Source of the DNA: Aporrectodea caliginosa | Lineage: Eukaryota > Annelida > Clitellata > Crassiclitellata > Lumbricidae | Direction of reading: 5' to 3' | Length of the DNA: 64,000 nt | NCBI GenBank assembly: GCA_020284085.1 | Contig: JACEVL010000081.1 | Span: 597,501 to 661,500 of the forward strand | In this document: piece after piece, positions 43,440-54,559 of the stretch | Position numbering within the stretch: position 1 is the stretch's first letter | How the letters are laid out: every line of letters starts with the position of its first letter | Made by a program: the position numbers and the translations under genes | The notes under the pieces: model-generated | Database searches by the model: none | Seen by the model: the letters and a program-made list of their open reading frames with translations, nothing else | Told to the model about the DNA's origin: nothing

Positions 43440-44425
43440 CTGTAGATACTAGAGAGGAACAATCTTCTTACATCATGCCAATCCAGGTTTCAGAACATTT
43501 CCACTCAGTTGAAACTCTGCTCGCTACCGACTTTCTTCCGACATTCAGAAAGTTCGGGGCTATCGACAGAAAGCTGACCTTGCTGGCTCTATTCGACGTC
43601 AGCGCCGCTTTTGATACTGTAGACCATGATATTCTTCTTAAGCGGTTGCATGTTACGTTTTTAGGCTGTCTGGTAATTTTCTTGAGTGGATTGGCTCTTT
43701 CCTCCATGGGCGTTCTCTCAGTGTGGTCCACGGCTCGACCTGGTCTCGGTGGGGTCCCGCCCCGTATGGTCTGTCGCAGGGCTAGGTCCTTGGTCCTCTC
43801 TAATACATTATTTATACCTCCGGTCTTGCCCTGCTCCTTGCGGAATATGGTGCCTTGGGCCAACTTTATGCAGATGACACACAGTCGTACATGCACTTTG
43901 TCATCTAACGCTGCCTTTACTGTCAGGGCTATGGGTCAGACACTGACTGCGCTAGAGGCATGGATGGCATCAAACCATTTCTGCCTAAACCCTGCAAAGA
44001 CCAAATTCATATGGCTGGGCTCCCGTCATCAGCTGGCCAAGCTTAACCTGATTGACCTCTCTATTGAATTTCCTAACTATACTTTCTCCACCTCCGTCCG
44101 AGACCTTGGTATCCTATTGAATCAGGAACTTACTTTTGCTCCTCACCTCCATCGCCTCAGTCGTGACTGCTTCTACCACTGTCATTCGCTCTCTCTCGCT
44201 GAGAACTGGCGCTGCAACTACACTAGTGCATGCTTTTCTCAGCTCGAAACGACTATTGCCTATCCCTTTATTCTGGCTTACCATCTGGATTTTTGGCCTG
44301 CCTTTGACCGTATTTTTCTGAAGCGCGACTTATCGGCCAAATTCCTAAATTCAGCGCTTGAAAACTTTTCTTTCTTTTTTACCGTGCTGGAGTCTATTGT
44401 AAAACTTCACGGCTCTTTGCATTAG
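43440..44425 (+). pseudogene. L2/CR1-like LINE copy, degraded
   Basis: A 316-codon frame passes through LTLLALFDVSAAFDTVDHDI, then (another frame) LYADDTQS-like text, LEAWMASNHFCLNPAKTKFI, VRDLGILLNQEL. It is nearly the same at DNA level as 36745-37430, so it is another local copy. It has an AluI-like deletion pattern after 44170, loses the C-terminus and ends by joining the duplicated unit near 44400. No intact RT core remains in one frame. Confidence 0.8.
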
Positions 44426-44816
44426 CAAGATCACTGTATAATATCCGGCTCAAGAAGAATTGCCTAAAGACTACACAATTTCAACTCGATACACGCCGCT
44501 TTTGAGAAGCAATAGTTTAAATTTAGAGCATTCTTAAGTTGGCTTAGCGAGTTTTAATTGACTGCTTTAAAAGAAGCTGATTATGGTCAAAATTGTAGAC
44601 ATTAAAACCTAATTTGACTTAAACATTGCACCATTTAAGGTTTTTTGCAATTCATTTAAGGGACGGGCTCACTGAGCTCTCTCCCAGATCCCTACCCCTT
44701 TTGCTCAGGCGCCTTCGGCACCATGGCCTTCCACTTGCTGGAAAAATATTGTCACTGCCCATGCCATTAGAAAAGGTTTGACTTATAATTATACATCTTC
44801 AAGTGTCATTTCTCGC

Positions 44817-45002
44817 CAGTGTCGTAACGAAGGGTTTCATCGCCCAGGGGCAAGAGTTGATGACTGCGCCCCTTTTAATTTTCTTGTTGACTTTTAATCG
44901 TTCTTATCGTAGTACTGTGTACCACTGAAAGTTAATTTCACGCCCCCATTGTGCTGCTTCCGTGGGGCGGTTGCACTCCTCTGCCCCTAGTGATAGCCAC
45001 TG
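44817..45002. mobile_element. hAT MITE, CAGTGGCGTAACG family
   Basis: Starts CAGTGTCGTAACGAAGG and ends AGTGATAGCCACTG (mutated). Same body as 45802. It sits at the same place in the repeated unit, so it was duplicated with it. Confidence 0.8.
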
Positions 45003-45221
45003 TTTCCTGCATTCACTCGTTTTCAATTTCAGAGCTGGCAGCACGGCCGTTTTATCCTATAGGCACAGCAGGCACTGTGACTAGGGCCTGCGAACCTTTC
45101 AGGGACTTAACGAAAGTTCTAATGAAGGCTCACCGAGCTGGACTCCCACTTCTTGCCAGATCCCTACCCCATTTTGCTCATCTATTGTTACCCTGTAACT
45201 TCCACTTGCTGGAAAAATATT

Positions 45222-45739
45222 AACAGATAAATGTAAGTTTCAGTTTATTCAGTTTCAGAATTTAATATTAGGTCCTTGCTTGGTGTGGGCTGCTTGCAAG
45301 TTGAAGTCTTTAGGCTTTTCAACCTTATCAGTTTAAGTTTCAGTTTTCAAAACGTTGCAAGTTTATAATTCAGTGGACGTTGAAACATTGCCTTGTGTAG
45401 ACAATTAAATGTCATTTTGTAATAATGTGAATGCGTTTTGATTTACAAGAACAGCAGATCTGTATTAAATTCATGCTTTCATGCTATTGAGCTGCAGTTT
45501 CAAGCACTCGCCGTAAACCATTGCAGACATGTCCGCCACTTTCATGTTTGCCACACATAAAATTAATTCAGTTTTCAGCTTTCAAGTTTAGTTTTAGTTC
45601 TATTATGTACTTTTCAGTTTAGTACTAGTTTCAGTTTTCAGAACTTCTCAGTTTGTCGTTTTAGTTTTAGTTAACTGAAATAGAACTTTTCAGTTAAAAA
45701 TAATGTTAATTTCAGTTTTAGTTAACTTAAATAACACTG
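45222..45739. mobile_element. hAT-like element rich in CAGTTTTAGTTT, copy 1
   Basis: Shares the interior and right end (AACTTAAATAACACTG) with the copy at 46225. The left end is diverged. Internal CAGTTTTCAGTTT-like words are dense near both ends. Confidence 0.7.
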
Positions 45740-45793
45740 CTGGCCTGCCATTAGAAAAGGTTTGACTTATAATTATACAATCTTCAAGTGTCA

Positions 45794-45998
45794 TTTCTCG
45801 CCAGTGGCGTAACGAAGGGTTTCATCGCCCAGGGGCAAGAGTTGATGACTGCGCCCCTTTTAATTTTCTTGTTGACTTTTAATCGTTCTTATCGTAGTAC
45901 TGTGTACCACTGAAAGTTCATTTTGCGCCCCCATTGTGCTGCTTCCGTGGGGCGGTTGCACTCCTCTGCCCCTCCTTCGTTACGCCACTGTTTCCTGC
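45794..45998. mobile_element. hAT MITE, CAGTGGCGTAACG family
   Basis: The element 45802-45990 starts CAGTGGCGTAACGAAGGG and ends CCTTCGTTACGCCACTG, flanked by TTTCTCGC and TTTCCTGC, an 8-bp duplication with two changes. Confidence 0.88.
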
Positions 45999-46216
45999 AT
46001 TCACTCGTTTTCAATTTCAGAGCTGGCAGCACGGCCGTTTTATCCTATAGGCACAGCAGGCACTGTGTTTAGGGCCTGCGAACCTTTCAGGGACCTACGA
46101 AAGTTCTGGGGACGGGCTCACCGAGCTCATCTCCCAGATGCGCCAGATCCCTACCCCATTTTGCTCAGGCGCCTTCGGCACCCTGGCCTTCCACTTGCTG
46201 GACTAAAATATTGCCA

Positions 46217-46729
46217 CTGGCCTGCAGTCGAAATTTAAGTTTCAGTTTACTTTTCAGTTTCAGTTTTAGTTTTGTTTTAACTTTTCAGTTTAGTTTTTTA
46301 GTTATAGTTTTCAATTCTTTTCAGTTTTCAGTTTTCAAAACGTTTCAGTTTTAATTCAGTTCTGTAAACATTCAACAGGAGCAATTAAATGTCATTTTTT
46401 TATTAATGATATTCGTTTTGATTTGCAAGAACAGCAGATCTTATTAAATTCATGCTTTCATGCTATTGAGCTGCAGTTTCAAGCACTTGCCGCTAACCAT
46501 TGCAGACATGTCCGCCACTCGGCCTGTTTGCCACAGTTTAAAATTAATTCAGTTTTCAGCTTTCAAGTTTAGTTTTGTGATCTAGTTATGTACTTTTCAG
46601 TTTAGTTTTAGTTTCAGTTTTCAGAACTGCTCAGTTTCAGTTTTAGTTTTAGTTAACTGAAATAGAACTTTTCAGTTAACGATAATGTTAATTTCAGTTT
46701 TAGTTAACTTAAATAACACTGCTGGCCTG
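46217..46729. mobile_element. hAT-like element rich in CAGTTTTAGTTT, copy 2
   Basis: The element 46225-46721 has ends CAGTCGAAATTTAAGTT and (inverted) CAGTGTTATTTAAGTT. CTGGCCTG is duplicated exactly at 46217-46224 and 46722-46729. Repeated CAGTTTTAGTTT words fill both subterminal parts. No ORF. Confidence 0.85.
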
Positions 46730-46774
46730 CCATTAGAAAAGGTTTGACTTATAATTATACATCTTCAAGTGTCA

Positions 46775-46980
46775 TTTCTCGCCAGTGGCGTAACGAAGGG
46801 TTTCATCGCCCAGGGGCAAGAGTTGATGACTGCGCCCCTTTTTAATTTTCTTGTTGACTTTTAATCGTTCTTATCGTAGTACTGTGTACCACTGAAAGTT
46901 AATTTTGCGCCCCCATTGTGCTGCTTCCGTGGGGCAGTTGCACTCCTCTGCCCCTCCTTCGTTACGCCACTGTTTCCTGC
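46775..46980. mobile_element. hAT MITE, CAGTGGCGTAACG family
   Basis: The element 46783-46972 has the same ends and flanks (TTTCTCGC, TTTCCTGC) as 45802-45990. It is another duplicated copy. Confidence 0.88.
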
Positions 46981-47569
46981 ATTCACTCGTTTTCAATTTC
47001 AGAGCTGGCAGCACGGCCGTTTTATCCTATAGGCACAGCAGGCACTGTGCCTAGGGCCTGCGAACCTTTCAGGGACCTACGAAAGTTCTGGGGACGGGCT
47101 CACCGAGCTCCCTCCCAGATGCGCCAGATCCCTACCCCATTTTGCTCAGGCGCCTTCGGCACCCTGGCCTTCCACTTGCTGGAAAATATTGCAACTGGCC
47201 CGCCATTAAAACAGATTTCACTTATAACGTCTTCAAATGTTATTTCCCGCATGAACTCGTTTTCAGTTTCAGAGCTGGCACATTGGTGCCTACGAAAGCA
47301 AGAGTGCCCAGAGCCTACGACGACCTTAAACGGTCTTATATGTCCTCCAATTCAGAATTTTTCACGAAATCCTACTCCACGAATCGCTACCTTGGCACAG
47401 AATTCTACTCTCTACTCCGCGAAGCGTTACTTCACAAGCGTTACCTCTAGCTTTCACCCCAAAACAGTAGTGCATGTATTAATTCCTACTCCAGCATCTG
47501 TTACTCCACCAGCATAATTCTCATCAAGTCATTCATGCGCTCACTCATGAATCCGGCCAAAACCCCAAC

Positions 47570-48310
47570 CCCACCACGTCCACCAAAGTCATTCATTCAT
47601 TCATTCATCCATCCATTCATTCATCGTCCCTCCTTCCGTCCGTACATCCATCAACCCCCTAAGTCATTCAATCTTTCCACCATTCGTTCATTCGTCCACC
47701 AATCCACCCGCCCACCCATCCATTCATTCATCCACCAAATTCATTCATCCATCAAGTACTTCATTCGTTCCTCCTTTCATCCATCCAATCCTACATTCGT
47801 CCACCCATCAAGTCCCCCTACCATTCATTCATGCATCCCATTCATTCATTCCTTCATCCACCCACACAACCACCAACTGGCTTCTCTCTCCGTGTATCAA
47901 CTAATCATCCGCCCATCCAACTATCCATTCAACAGTCCTTTGCGTCCATCCACCCTCCCATCCACCCATCTATCCATTCATCCATTCATCCATTCAAGTC
48001 AATCGAAGTAACCCGAACCCGAAACCCTATCTGAATACCCAAGCCCTGCCCAAAGAGAGAGTGAACTAAACTCCATCCACCTACCCACCATACATCCATC
48101 AATCCATCCCATCCACCCATCTCCATCTATCCTTCCACCAAACAGCAACAACCACCCGTCAGACCATCCTCCATTCATCCATTCATCCACTCATACATCC
48201 CTATACATCTATCCACCCAATGAAGTCATTCATTCAAATATTCATCCATTCATCCATCAATCCTTACACCCACTCACCCATAAAGTCACTCATTCATTCA
48301 TCCATCCCCC
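47570..48310. repeat. TCCATTCATTCATCCA satellite, left arm
   Basis: About 740 bp of CATTCATTCATCCATC-like units. The His/Pro/Ser/Ile-rich open frames are repeat translations. It is interrupted near 48010-48075 by unique-looking sequence that is also present, inverted, in the right arm. Confidence 0.92.
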
Positions 48311-48324
48311 ACCTTGTTTGAAGA

Positions 48325-48425
48325 GTGAAGTCCTACCAAGAGATCGAACCCCAGCCTGAAGATCCAAGTCCTGGAATGCCTCAAAAGAGAAAATCTTTGT
48401 GTTGTGCTGTTATGTTACCGCGAAA
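48325..48425. repeat. Left inner arm of large inverted repeat
   Basis: GAAGATCCAAGTCCTGGAATG and CAAAAGAGAAAATCTTTGTG match, inverted, 50258-50362 (CATTCCAGGGCTTTGGATCTTC). Confidence 0.8.
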
Positions 48426-48427
48426 GT

Positions 48428-49020
48428 TACCCCCACTGGACCTGCTCTCGTCTTAACGCTGGACAACACCTTCTCATCTGTTGATGCTGGGAATGCATGC
48501 CTCTCAGAAAGTCTTGACCATGGTGCTGCTTTTGGCACTTTCAACCACCACCTCCTTCTTCCTAGACTCAGTAAAAGCTTCGGTGTCTCTGGGACTGCCT
48601 TAAACTGGCTAGCTTCTTTACCTCTGCAATCGGTCTCAGCAATTTGGGTTTTGTTACTGCTCGATCGGAATCTCCTCCCTGCGCTGCTAGTGTCCTTCAG
48701 GGAACTGTTCTCGGCCCCTATTATTTTATCTTCACCTAACAAATCAGGCGCAGTCTCGATCTTCAGCTATGGATCTTTGGTTGAACCTAGATGTAGATCT
48801 GTCATGGGCTCTCGTGCATTCTGTTTTGCTGCTCCCAAGTACTGGAATCGACTACCAATGCTTATCCGTTGCTCGAACTCCCTTTCTTCTTTCAAGGAAC
48901 GCCTCAAAACTCACTATTTCTCATTTTTGGCCTTCAAACACCTGGATATCTAACTGCTCTTCACCTGGCGGCTGACTAAACGCGCCTAAGAATTTCTGTG
49001 ACTTGGCGTGCGCTAAAAAT
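48428..49020 (+). pseudogene. CR1/L2-group LINE fragment of another family
   Basis: A 184-codon frame has LDHGAAFGTFNHHLLLPRLS and FGVSGTALNWL, the RT region usually reading FDTVDHxxLL, so the catalytic acidic residues are altered. Most of the RT is deleted. It then has GSRAFCFAAPKYWNRLP and SLSSFKERLKTHYFSF, the C-terminal LINE signature. The 3' end GTGCGCTAAAAATATTCG runs into (TAA)n. The protein is internally deleted and inactive. Confidence 0.8.
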
Positions 49021-49027
49021 ATTCGTT

Positions 49028-49162
<135 letters not shown>

Positions 49163-49189
49163 TTCGAATGCTTGACATAAAACGCATAA

Positions 49190-49815
49190 AGTGTAGGGAT
49201 AAGGGAGACCGGGAGTAACACGCCAAAATGTTTATTTTAATCATAAAGCGCGGAAATTTGTGGATAATACCAAAATGTTTATTTTCCCTTTCATAAAGCG
49301 CGGAAATTTGTGGATAAGGGCGACCAGGAGAGAAAACCAAAATGTTTATTTTCCCTTTCATAGAGCGCGGAAATTTGTGGATAAGGGCGACCAGGAGAGA
49401 AAACCAAAATGTTTATTTTCCCTTTCATAGAGCGCGGAAATTTGTGGATAAGGGCGACCAGGAGAGAAAACCAAAATGTTTATTTTCCCTTTCATAGAGC
49501 GCGGAAATTTGTGGATAAGGGCGACCAGGAGAGAAAACCAAAATGTTTATTTTCCCTTTCATAGAGCGCGGAAATTTGTGGATAAGGGCGACCAGGAGAG
49601 AAAACCAAAATGTTTATTTTCCCTTTCATAGAGCGCGGAAATTTGTGGATAAGGGCGACCAGGAGAGAAAACCAAAATGTTTATTTTCCCTTTCATAAAG
49701 CGCGGAAATTTGTGGATAAGGGCGACCAGGAGAGAATGTTTACCAAAATGTTTATTTTCCCTTTCATAAAGCGTGGAGATTTGTGGATAAGGACGATCAG
49801 GAGAGAAACTGCCAT
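49190..49815. repeat. 67-bp minisatellite, about nine copies
   Basis: AAAATGTTTATTTTCC begins at 49272, 49339, 49406, 49473, 49540, 49607 and 49674, a strict 67-bp period, with a shortened first unit and a changed last one. The middle units look identical. The unit contains GCGCGGAAATTTGTGGATAA and GCGACCAGGAGAGAAAACC. Confidence 0.96.
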
Positions 49816-50257
49816 AACGCTGCTATAATAAAATCTATAGTTACAAAATATAACTAAACTCAAGCCACTAGCCATCGGTACACCAAATAATCCAGGCACT
49901 GAAATTCAGATGGTTTGAAGCCCCAATAATTTCAAGACCTTTTACAAGCACCAAGGTGACAGAGAATGCGCCAACCACATGCCCAGATCCCTTAGGTCAA
50001 AGCGTACCACACACCCTGCGTGCCAGCAAACACATAGCAAATTTACGAGAAGTGGAATTATGGAAAGAACAAGTGAACTAAAACCAAGTACCACGTCTAA
50101 GATATTCCTGATAATTTCCCGAAGAGCTTCTAAAAGTACGACGAAAGGTAAAGGAACTATTGCCCAGATCAGAAATTTTAACTTCAACGCTTTGTGAAAG
50201 GAAAAATATACGTCTAACCGATGGGCCGTTTGCGTTTTATGTCAAACATTCGAACGT
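49816..50257. other. Unassigned spacer
   Basis: Two opposing frames (49942-50187 and 49979-50197) have no known domain. Confidence 0.35.
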
Positions 50258-50362
50258 AACAGCACAGCCCAAAGATTTTCTCTTTTTGAGGCATTCCAGG
50301 GCTTTGGATCTTCAGACTGGGTTTCGATCTCTTGGTAGGACTTCAATCTTCAAACAGGGTTG
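50258..50362. repeat. Right inner arm of large inverted repeat
   Basis: Inverted counterpart of 48325-48425. Confidence 0.8.
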
Positions 50363-51220
50363 GTGGATGGATGGATGAATGGGTGACTTGGTGATGAATG
50401 GGTGTAAGAATTGATGGGTGGATGAATAAATGACTGAATGACTTCGTGGGTAAATAGATGAAGGGATGGATGAGTAGATGAATGGATGAATGGCTGACAG
50501 TCTGATGGATGGCCGTCGCTGTTTGATGGATGGATAGAGAGAGACGGGTAGAGAGATGGAAAGACGGATGGATGATGGATAGTTGGATAGAGCAAGTCCA
50601 CTCTCAATCTTTGGTCAGGGTTTAGATATTCAGACAAGATCTCAAGCCCAGGTCCCTTCGACGGACCCAAATGGATGAACAGATGAATGGACGGATGGAC
50701 GCATAGACTGTTGAATGGTGGATGGGCGGATGGATACACGGACAGAGACCCATACCAGTTGGCGGTTGCCTACGTGGGTGGATATGAATGAATGAGTGGA
50801 TGCATGAACGAACGAATGACTCGATGGGTGGATGAATGCAGGGGTGGGTGGATGATTGGACGAACGAATGAATTACCTGATGGGTGAATGAATTCAATGG
50901 ATGAATGAATGGTTGGCGGACGAATGAATGACTGGCAGAAAGATTGAATGACTTGCTGGGTTGATCGATGTATGGATGAAAGCAGCGACGATGAATGAAC
51001 GAACGAATGAATGAATGAATGACTTGATGCGTGGCTGTATCCATTGACGGATGGATGGCTGCTCGATCTATTGACGGATGGATGGGTTATTATATGGCTG
51101 CTCGACCTATTGACGGATGGATGGGTTATATGGATGGCTGCTCGACCTATTGACGGATGGATGGGCTGTATTGATCGGGTGGATGTATTGATTGATTGGA
51201 TGGATTGGGCTGTATTGATT
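50363..51220. repeat. TGGATGAATGAATGGA satellite, right arm
   Basis: About 850 bp of GATGGATGAATGAATG-like units, inverted relative to 47570-48310. The interruption at 50584-50660 (TTTAGATATTCAGACAAG) mirrors the one at 48010-48075. Confidence 0.9.
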
Positions 51221-51226
51221 GGGCGG

Positions 51227-51690
51227 AAACTCCCCCTATCTGCTCAGTCAGTGGCCCCAATCTTCTACCAGTGGCGTCTTCTACCAGTGGATGGATGGAG
51301 AGATGGATGGATGGGGCCCCGATTTCCCCAACTCATGCGGAAACTCCCCCTATCTGCTCAGTCAGTGGCGTCTTCTACCAGTGGATGGATGGAGAGATGG
51401 ATGGATGGGGCCCCGATTTCAGCTTTCCCCAACTCATGCGGAAACTCCCCCTATCTGCTCAGGATGTGGCGTCTTCTACCAGTGGATGGATGGAGAGATG
51501 GATGGATGGGGCCCCGATGGCCCAACTCATGCGGAAACTCCCCCTATCTGCTCAGTCAGTGGAGTCTTCTACCAGTGGATGGAACGAGAGATGGATGGAT
51601 GGGGCCCCGATTTCAGCTTTGTCCCAACTCATGCGGGCACTCCCCCTATCTGCTCAGTCAGTGGCTTCTACCATGCGGTGGTGGGGCTTG
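51227..51690. repeat. ~100-bp tandem array, about five copies
   Basis: CGGAAACTCCCCCTATCTGC, CTTCTACCAGTGGATGGATG and GAGATGGATGGATGGGGCCC repeat with a period of about 95-115 bp. All three + frames remain open across it, which only reflects the repeat. Confidence 0.93.
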
Positions 51691-51749
51691 GAGAACGATC
51701 TATATCAAACTTAAAAAGTGTGGGATTTAAAGTACGTTTTAAACATAAA

Positions 51750-52077
51750 CTGGGGTTGTTGATTTCCTATGACATACGTCGACCAGAGTAGGGTTGTTGT
51801 TCCCCCAATCCAGGTGGGGGTTAGACGCCACCGAATGTCTTTCTGGATGGCAAGTCCGATCATATCGCCCTCGTATCGACGGATCCCTGACCAACCGGAG
51901 AGGGAAGTCGCGCAGACTACCCAATGATGGTGATGCCGTTGCTTCTGGCTGTCATGGCTTCCATCCACGTGGCAGTCGTATTGTCCGACATCCCATCAGT
52001 GATGACCATCAGGTAGTTGGTTGCATTTGCTCTCTGGCCACTGCAGGTCGGGGGTAAACATCTGGTCGACGGTGTTC
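51750..52077 (-). pseudogene. vWA module C, second exon
   Basis: From a likely acceptor (TTATTAG) at 52078, the exon reads NTVDQMFTPDLQWP, shifts frame, then ATNYLMVITDGMSDN and MEAMTARSNGITIIG. The hydrophobic strand followed by TDG is the second metal-site loop region of a von Willebrand factor A fold. After IIG the frame shifts again into LRDFPLRLVRDP and then RYEGDMIGLAIQKDI-type text. It continues the module whose first half is at 52770-53063. Two frame breaks make it doubtful that it is translated. Confidence 0.65.
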
Positions 52078-52770
52078 CTAATAATTTAATGCGAGTGATG
52101 TTATGAATCTCCTGAAAACATCTGCCCTACTGCGCATGTTGCATCCATAGACATAGAGGCCTACGTCTGCTATTGTAGGTAGGTCTAATGCACAATCGAA
52201 AGATGTGATCATTGTAGTGGCAAGGAGCGACAGAGCTTTCACTAGCAGCTAGGGTGTGGCTCCATCTGGTTGTAAAGCATCTTTAGAATTAAACTAGTAA
52301 TGCTAACTAAACGCCAATAAGGAATGTAATGTAGGATTAATTTCATGTAGCGTCTCTATACGATCTATGTACATATGAATGCATGTATGGCCTATTCATG
52401 TTTGTATGTATGTATGCACGTATATATATGTATAAATGTTGTATGCCATGCATAGGCCCTATGTATGATGTATGATCTATGTCTGCATGTATCCGTATAT
52501 GTGTGGTGTATGCAGTCCCTGTGTCTCTATCTATCAGACGGTTAATGTCTACAGTAACAAGTATAGGCGCCTTGAGCAAGTCCTTCATTGCCAATAAATT
52601 CCTCTAAAATTCGCCATCGATGTTCTGACGTATGGTCGTGTCCACTTCTGAACTTTGGGAGCATCACAATGTCAAAATACAGTTGTATTTAAATTGTATT
52701 GTAATACAGCTGTATTGTATTGTGTTGTAGTGTAGTGTAATACAGTTGTATTGCATGTACAAACGCACCG
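52078..52770 (-). other. Apparent intron of the vWA gene with SINE tail
   Basis: Lies between the two halves of one vWA fold. It contains a TTGTA-type SINE fragment at 52568-52745 and a TATG-type microsatellite at about 52365-52505. Confidence 0.5.
52568..52745 (+). mobile_element. SINE body/tail fragment with TTGTA repeat
   Basis: GCGCCTTGAGCAAGTCCTTC, GTGTCCACTTCTGAACTTTG and a TGTATTGTATTGTGTTG tail match the SINEs at 1705 and 23752. The tRNA head is missing. Confidence 0.72.
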
Positions 52771-53063
52771 AATGGTTGGGGCAGTTCGTTCCTCCACCTT
52801 CGTATCTCGTGTTGAACGCTTCTAGGAAGAGTTGAGGTGGTGTTCGTTCCTCACCTTCGTATCTCGAGTTGACGTTGAAGATGATGAATGGAGATGATGC
52901 AGTAGGTAGGTAAGACCGACCTTGGTTCCGGTGTTGCTGTTCACGGACTGGAGTCCACTGTCAAGGTCGAGGATCACGGAGGACGTGACGAGTGGCCAGT
53001 TGTCCAATCCGATGCTTCCAGAGGAATCGATGGCAAAGACCACACCCGTTGGCTTCCGACAAA
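52770..53063 (-). pseudogene. vWA module C, first exon
   Basis: After a TTTGTCTCAG acceptor the exon opens with two bases and then CRKPTGVVFAIDSSGSIGL. DSSGS is a complete MIDAS (DxSxS) metal-binding motif. It continues DNWPLVTS and NSNTGTKVGLTY, shifts frame by one base in the CCTACCTACTGCATC stretch, then reads IIFNVNSRYEGEE, LFLEAFNTRYEGGGTN, the second MIDAS Thr loop. A 60-bp piece at its 3' end (ACGAGATACGAAGGTG) is repeated. A phase-1 start fits extracellular modular genes. Matrilin, collagen VI-like or similar matrix proteins use such modules; a specific orthologue cannot be named. Confidence 0.72.
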
Positions 53064-53069
53064 CTGAGA

Positions 53070-53740
53070 CAAAGACAATGCATCATCATATTACATAACA
53101 CACATCGTGCCAAGTTTCTTTAACACTCGAGGCTGTTTTCTTCTTTAATTAATGCTGCCTTTCTCATTTGCTTATGAATGCCAGAAGGCCGATCTCAGAT
53201 AGGCCTATGTAAATGTGTTCGACCGAGCATGCAGGCCGACGATTGTAAGGGGCCGCCGAATTCTTACCGTTGGGTCACTGGCTATTGTTTTCTTTTTCGT
53301 AAAATCAAATGTGATTAGTCATGTACTGAATGACTTTTTCTTCGTGTTCTTTCCAGGTCCAGGTAATTCCGCTACGAAGTGGGGGAAAGAGTCAGAATAG
53401 AAGGAGGAGAGGAGGGGAGGAAGGAAGGAAGGGGACTCGTAGGAACCAAACTACGTTGGAACAAGGCCAACGGGGTGTTTGGGGGTGGCTTGGAGTTCTG
53501 AATAAGAAGCATCCGAGTGGCTCTTACGAGGCGATATGCAATTGCAATCAAATGTACCAAGAAATAATATGTCAACTACTAACACCTATTTTTCTGTGAA
53601 GGTTACACGTCTATCATAAAAGTGGGCAACAAATTGAACGACAAACTGTAACAGTGACGGTTTTACGCTGAAGCAGGTCGTCTGAAAACCACATTCCCTT
53701 AAATGAGATTCAAAACGAATATGCTTACTCTGACAGATCA
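53070..53740. other. Apparent intron of the vWA gene
   Basis: No module recognised. Short frames at 53215-53599 on both strands look accidental. TTCCTTTCTT-type purine-rich text (GGAAGGAAGGAAGGGG) lies near 53416. Confidence 0.4.
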
Positions 53741-53744
53741 TATT

Positions 53745-54370
53745 AACGAGAGGCTGTGCAGTACCTGGTACTCTGATGCGGACTATCGAAGGTTTCCTGG
53801 AAGACGGTGTTTTCGTTCGGGTAGCTGGCAATGGCCCTCATTTCCTCCATGTCCAGTCAGTTGCCGAGCCACACCAGAGGAAGTGAGATGCCGACCCTTC
53901 TTGCCATGCCCGCCTGCTGCTGCTGAGTCGCTACCGGGTTTCTCGACCGACCGAGCTCTTGTAAAGAGAACGGTGATGTTCGGGATGTCCCTCGGTGGAG
54001 ATGGTTGTGCCGCAGGGACTCCAGGGCACCGGCGATGTTGGACCAACTCCCAGCGTAGAAGGCGTTTAAGATGGCCGCCCTGATGGCCGCGGTCGTCGAG
54101 TTTTTTTTTTTTATTTTTGGGGGTGGGGGGCGAACACCAAATGGGGTTGGTCGCTGTACATCATCAGACCAACCCATTCCACTCTCGTGTCGATAGACAG
54201 TAGCAACAGATATTGCGAGTGTAGTAAAGTGTCTTTCGGGAGTTGGTGAAGTCTCTGTTTCCGGTTGGCGTCGACCATGAAAACCACGTCCACTGAGTTG
54301 TTGGACGTTGGAAGCTGATCAGGAATTCTGTTTGAAATACACCCATCCACGACGACATCAGTCAAAAGTC
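53745..54370 (-). pseudogene. vWA module B, frameshifted
   Basis: Read downwards from 54340: NNSVDVVFMVDAN (first strand of the vWA fold, but DxN in place of DxSxS, so the metal site is changed or hidden by a shift), LLLSIDTRVEWVGLMMYSD in shifted frames, a 12-A run, then AAIRAAILNAFYAGSWSNIA and GALESLRHN, NITVLFTRARSVEKPGSD, RRVGISLPLVWLGN, and MRAIASYPNENTVFQ. The order of strands and helices follows one vWA domain. At least four one-base shifts are needed to read it. No clear introns are visible inside. Confidence 0.65.
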
Positions 54371-54559
54371 AAGTGGCTGGAGTCTTCCTTATTCACCTAT
54401 AATACGACTTGACCTATTCACCTATACTAAGACCTATGTGAGATTTGCATTGTATTAAATTACTCAGTTTGTTGGATATTTTGAAATCCTAGTTTCACAA
54501 AAGTAGCACCTCAGTCAGTTGCTCGGTTCAACTATATTTCGACAAAAGCGAACGGTCTG

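Larger units (their letters stand above)
42250..47300. repeat. Tandem ~1-kb duplicated units
   Basis: The order GGACGGGCTCACTGAGCTC, CCTTCCACTTGCTGG, CTGGCCTGCCATTAGAAAAG, CGTTTTCAATTTCAGAGCTG, TCCTATAGGCACAGCAGGC is repeated starting near 42275, 44660, 45110, 46110 and 47090. The later units differ mainly by insertion of two hAT-type elements. Confidence 0.85.

Noticed and set aside
47535..48034. 158-codon His/Pro/Ser/Ile-rich frame (and mirrored frames at 50350-51044)
   Set aside because: Translation of the TCCATTCA satellite; no non-repeat start or end.
49190..49815. CRISPR-like regular repeat array
   Set aside because: Whole 67-bp units repeat with no unique spacers, no cas genes, and the genome is animal; it is a minisatellite.
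51044..51791. Overlapping frames of 172-228 codons in three frames
   Set aside because: They follow the ~100-bp tandem array; length is explained by the repeat unit lacking stops.
53783..54083. Plus-strand and overlapping minus-strand GC-rich frames
   Set aside because: They are shadows of vWA module B, whose real coding text is split over other minus-strand frames.
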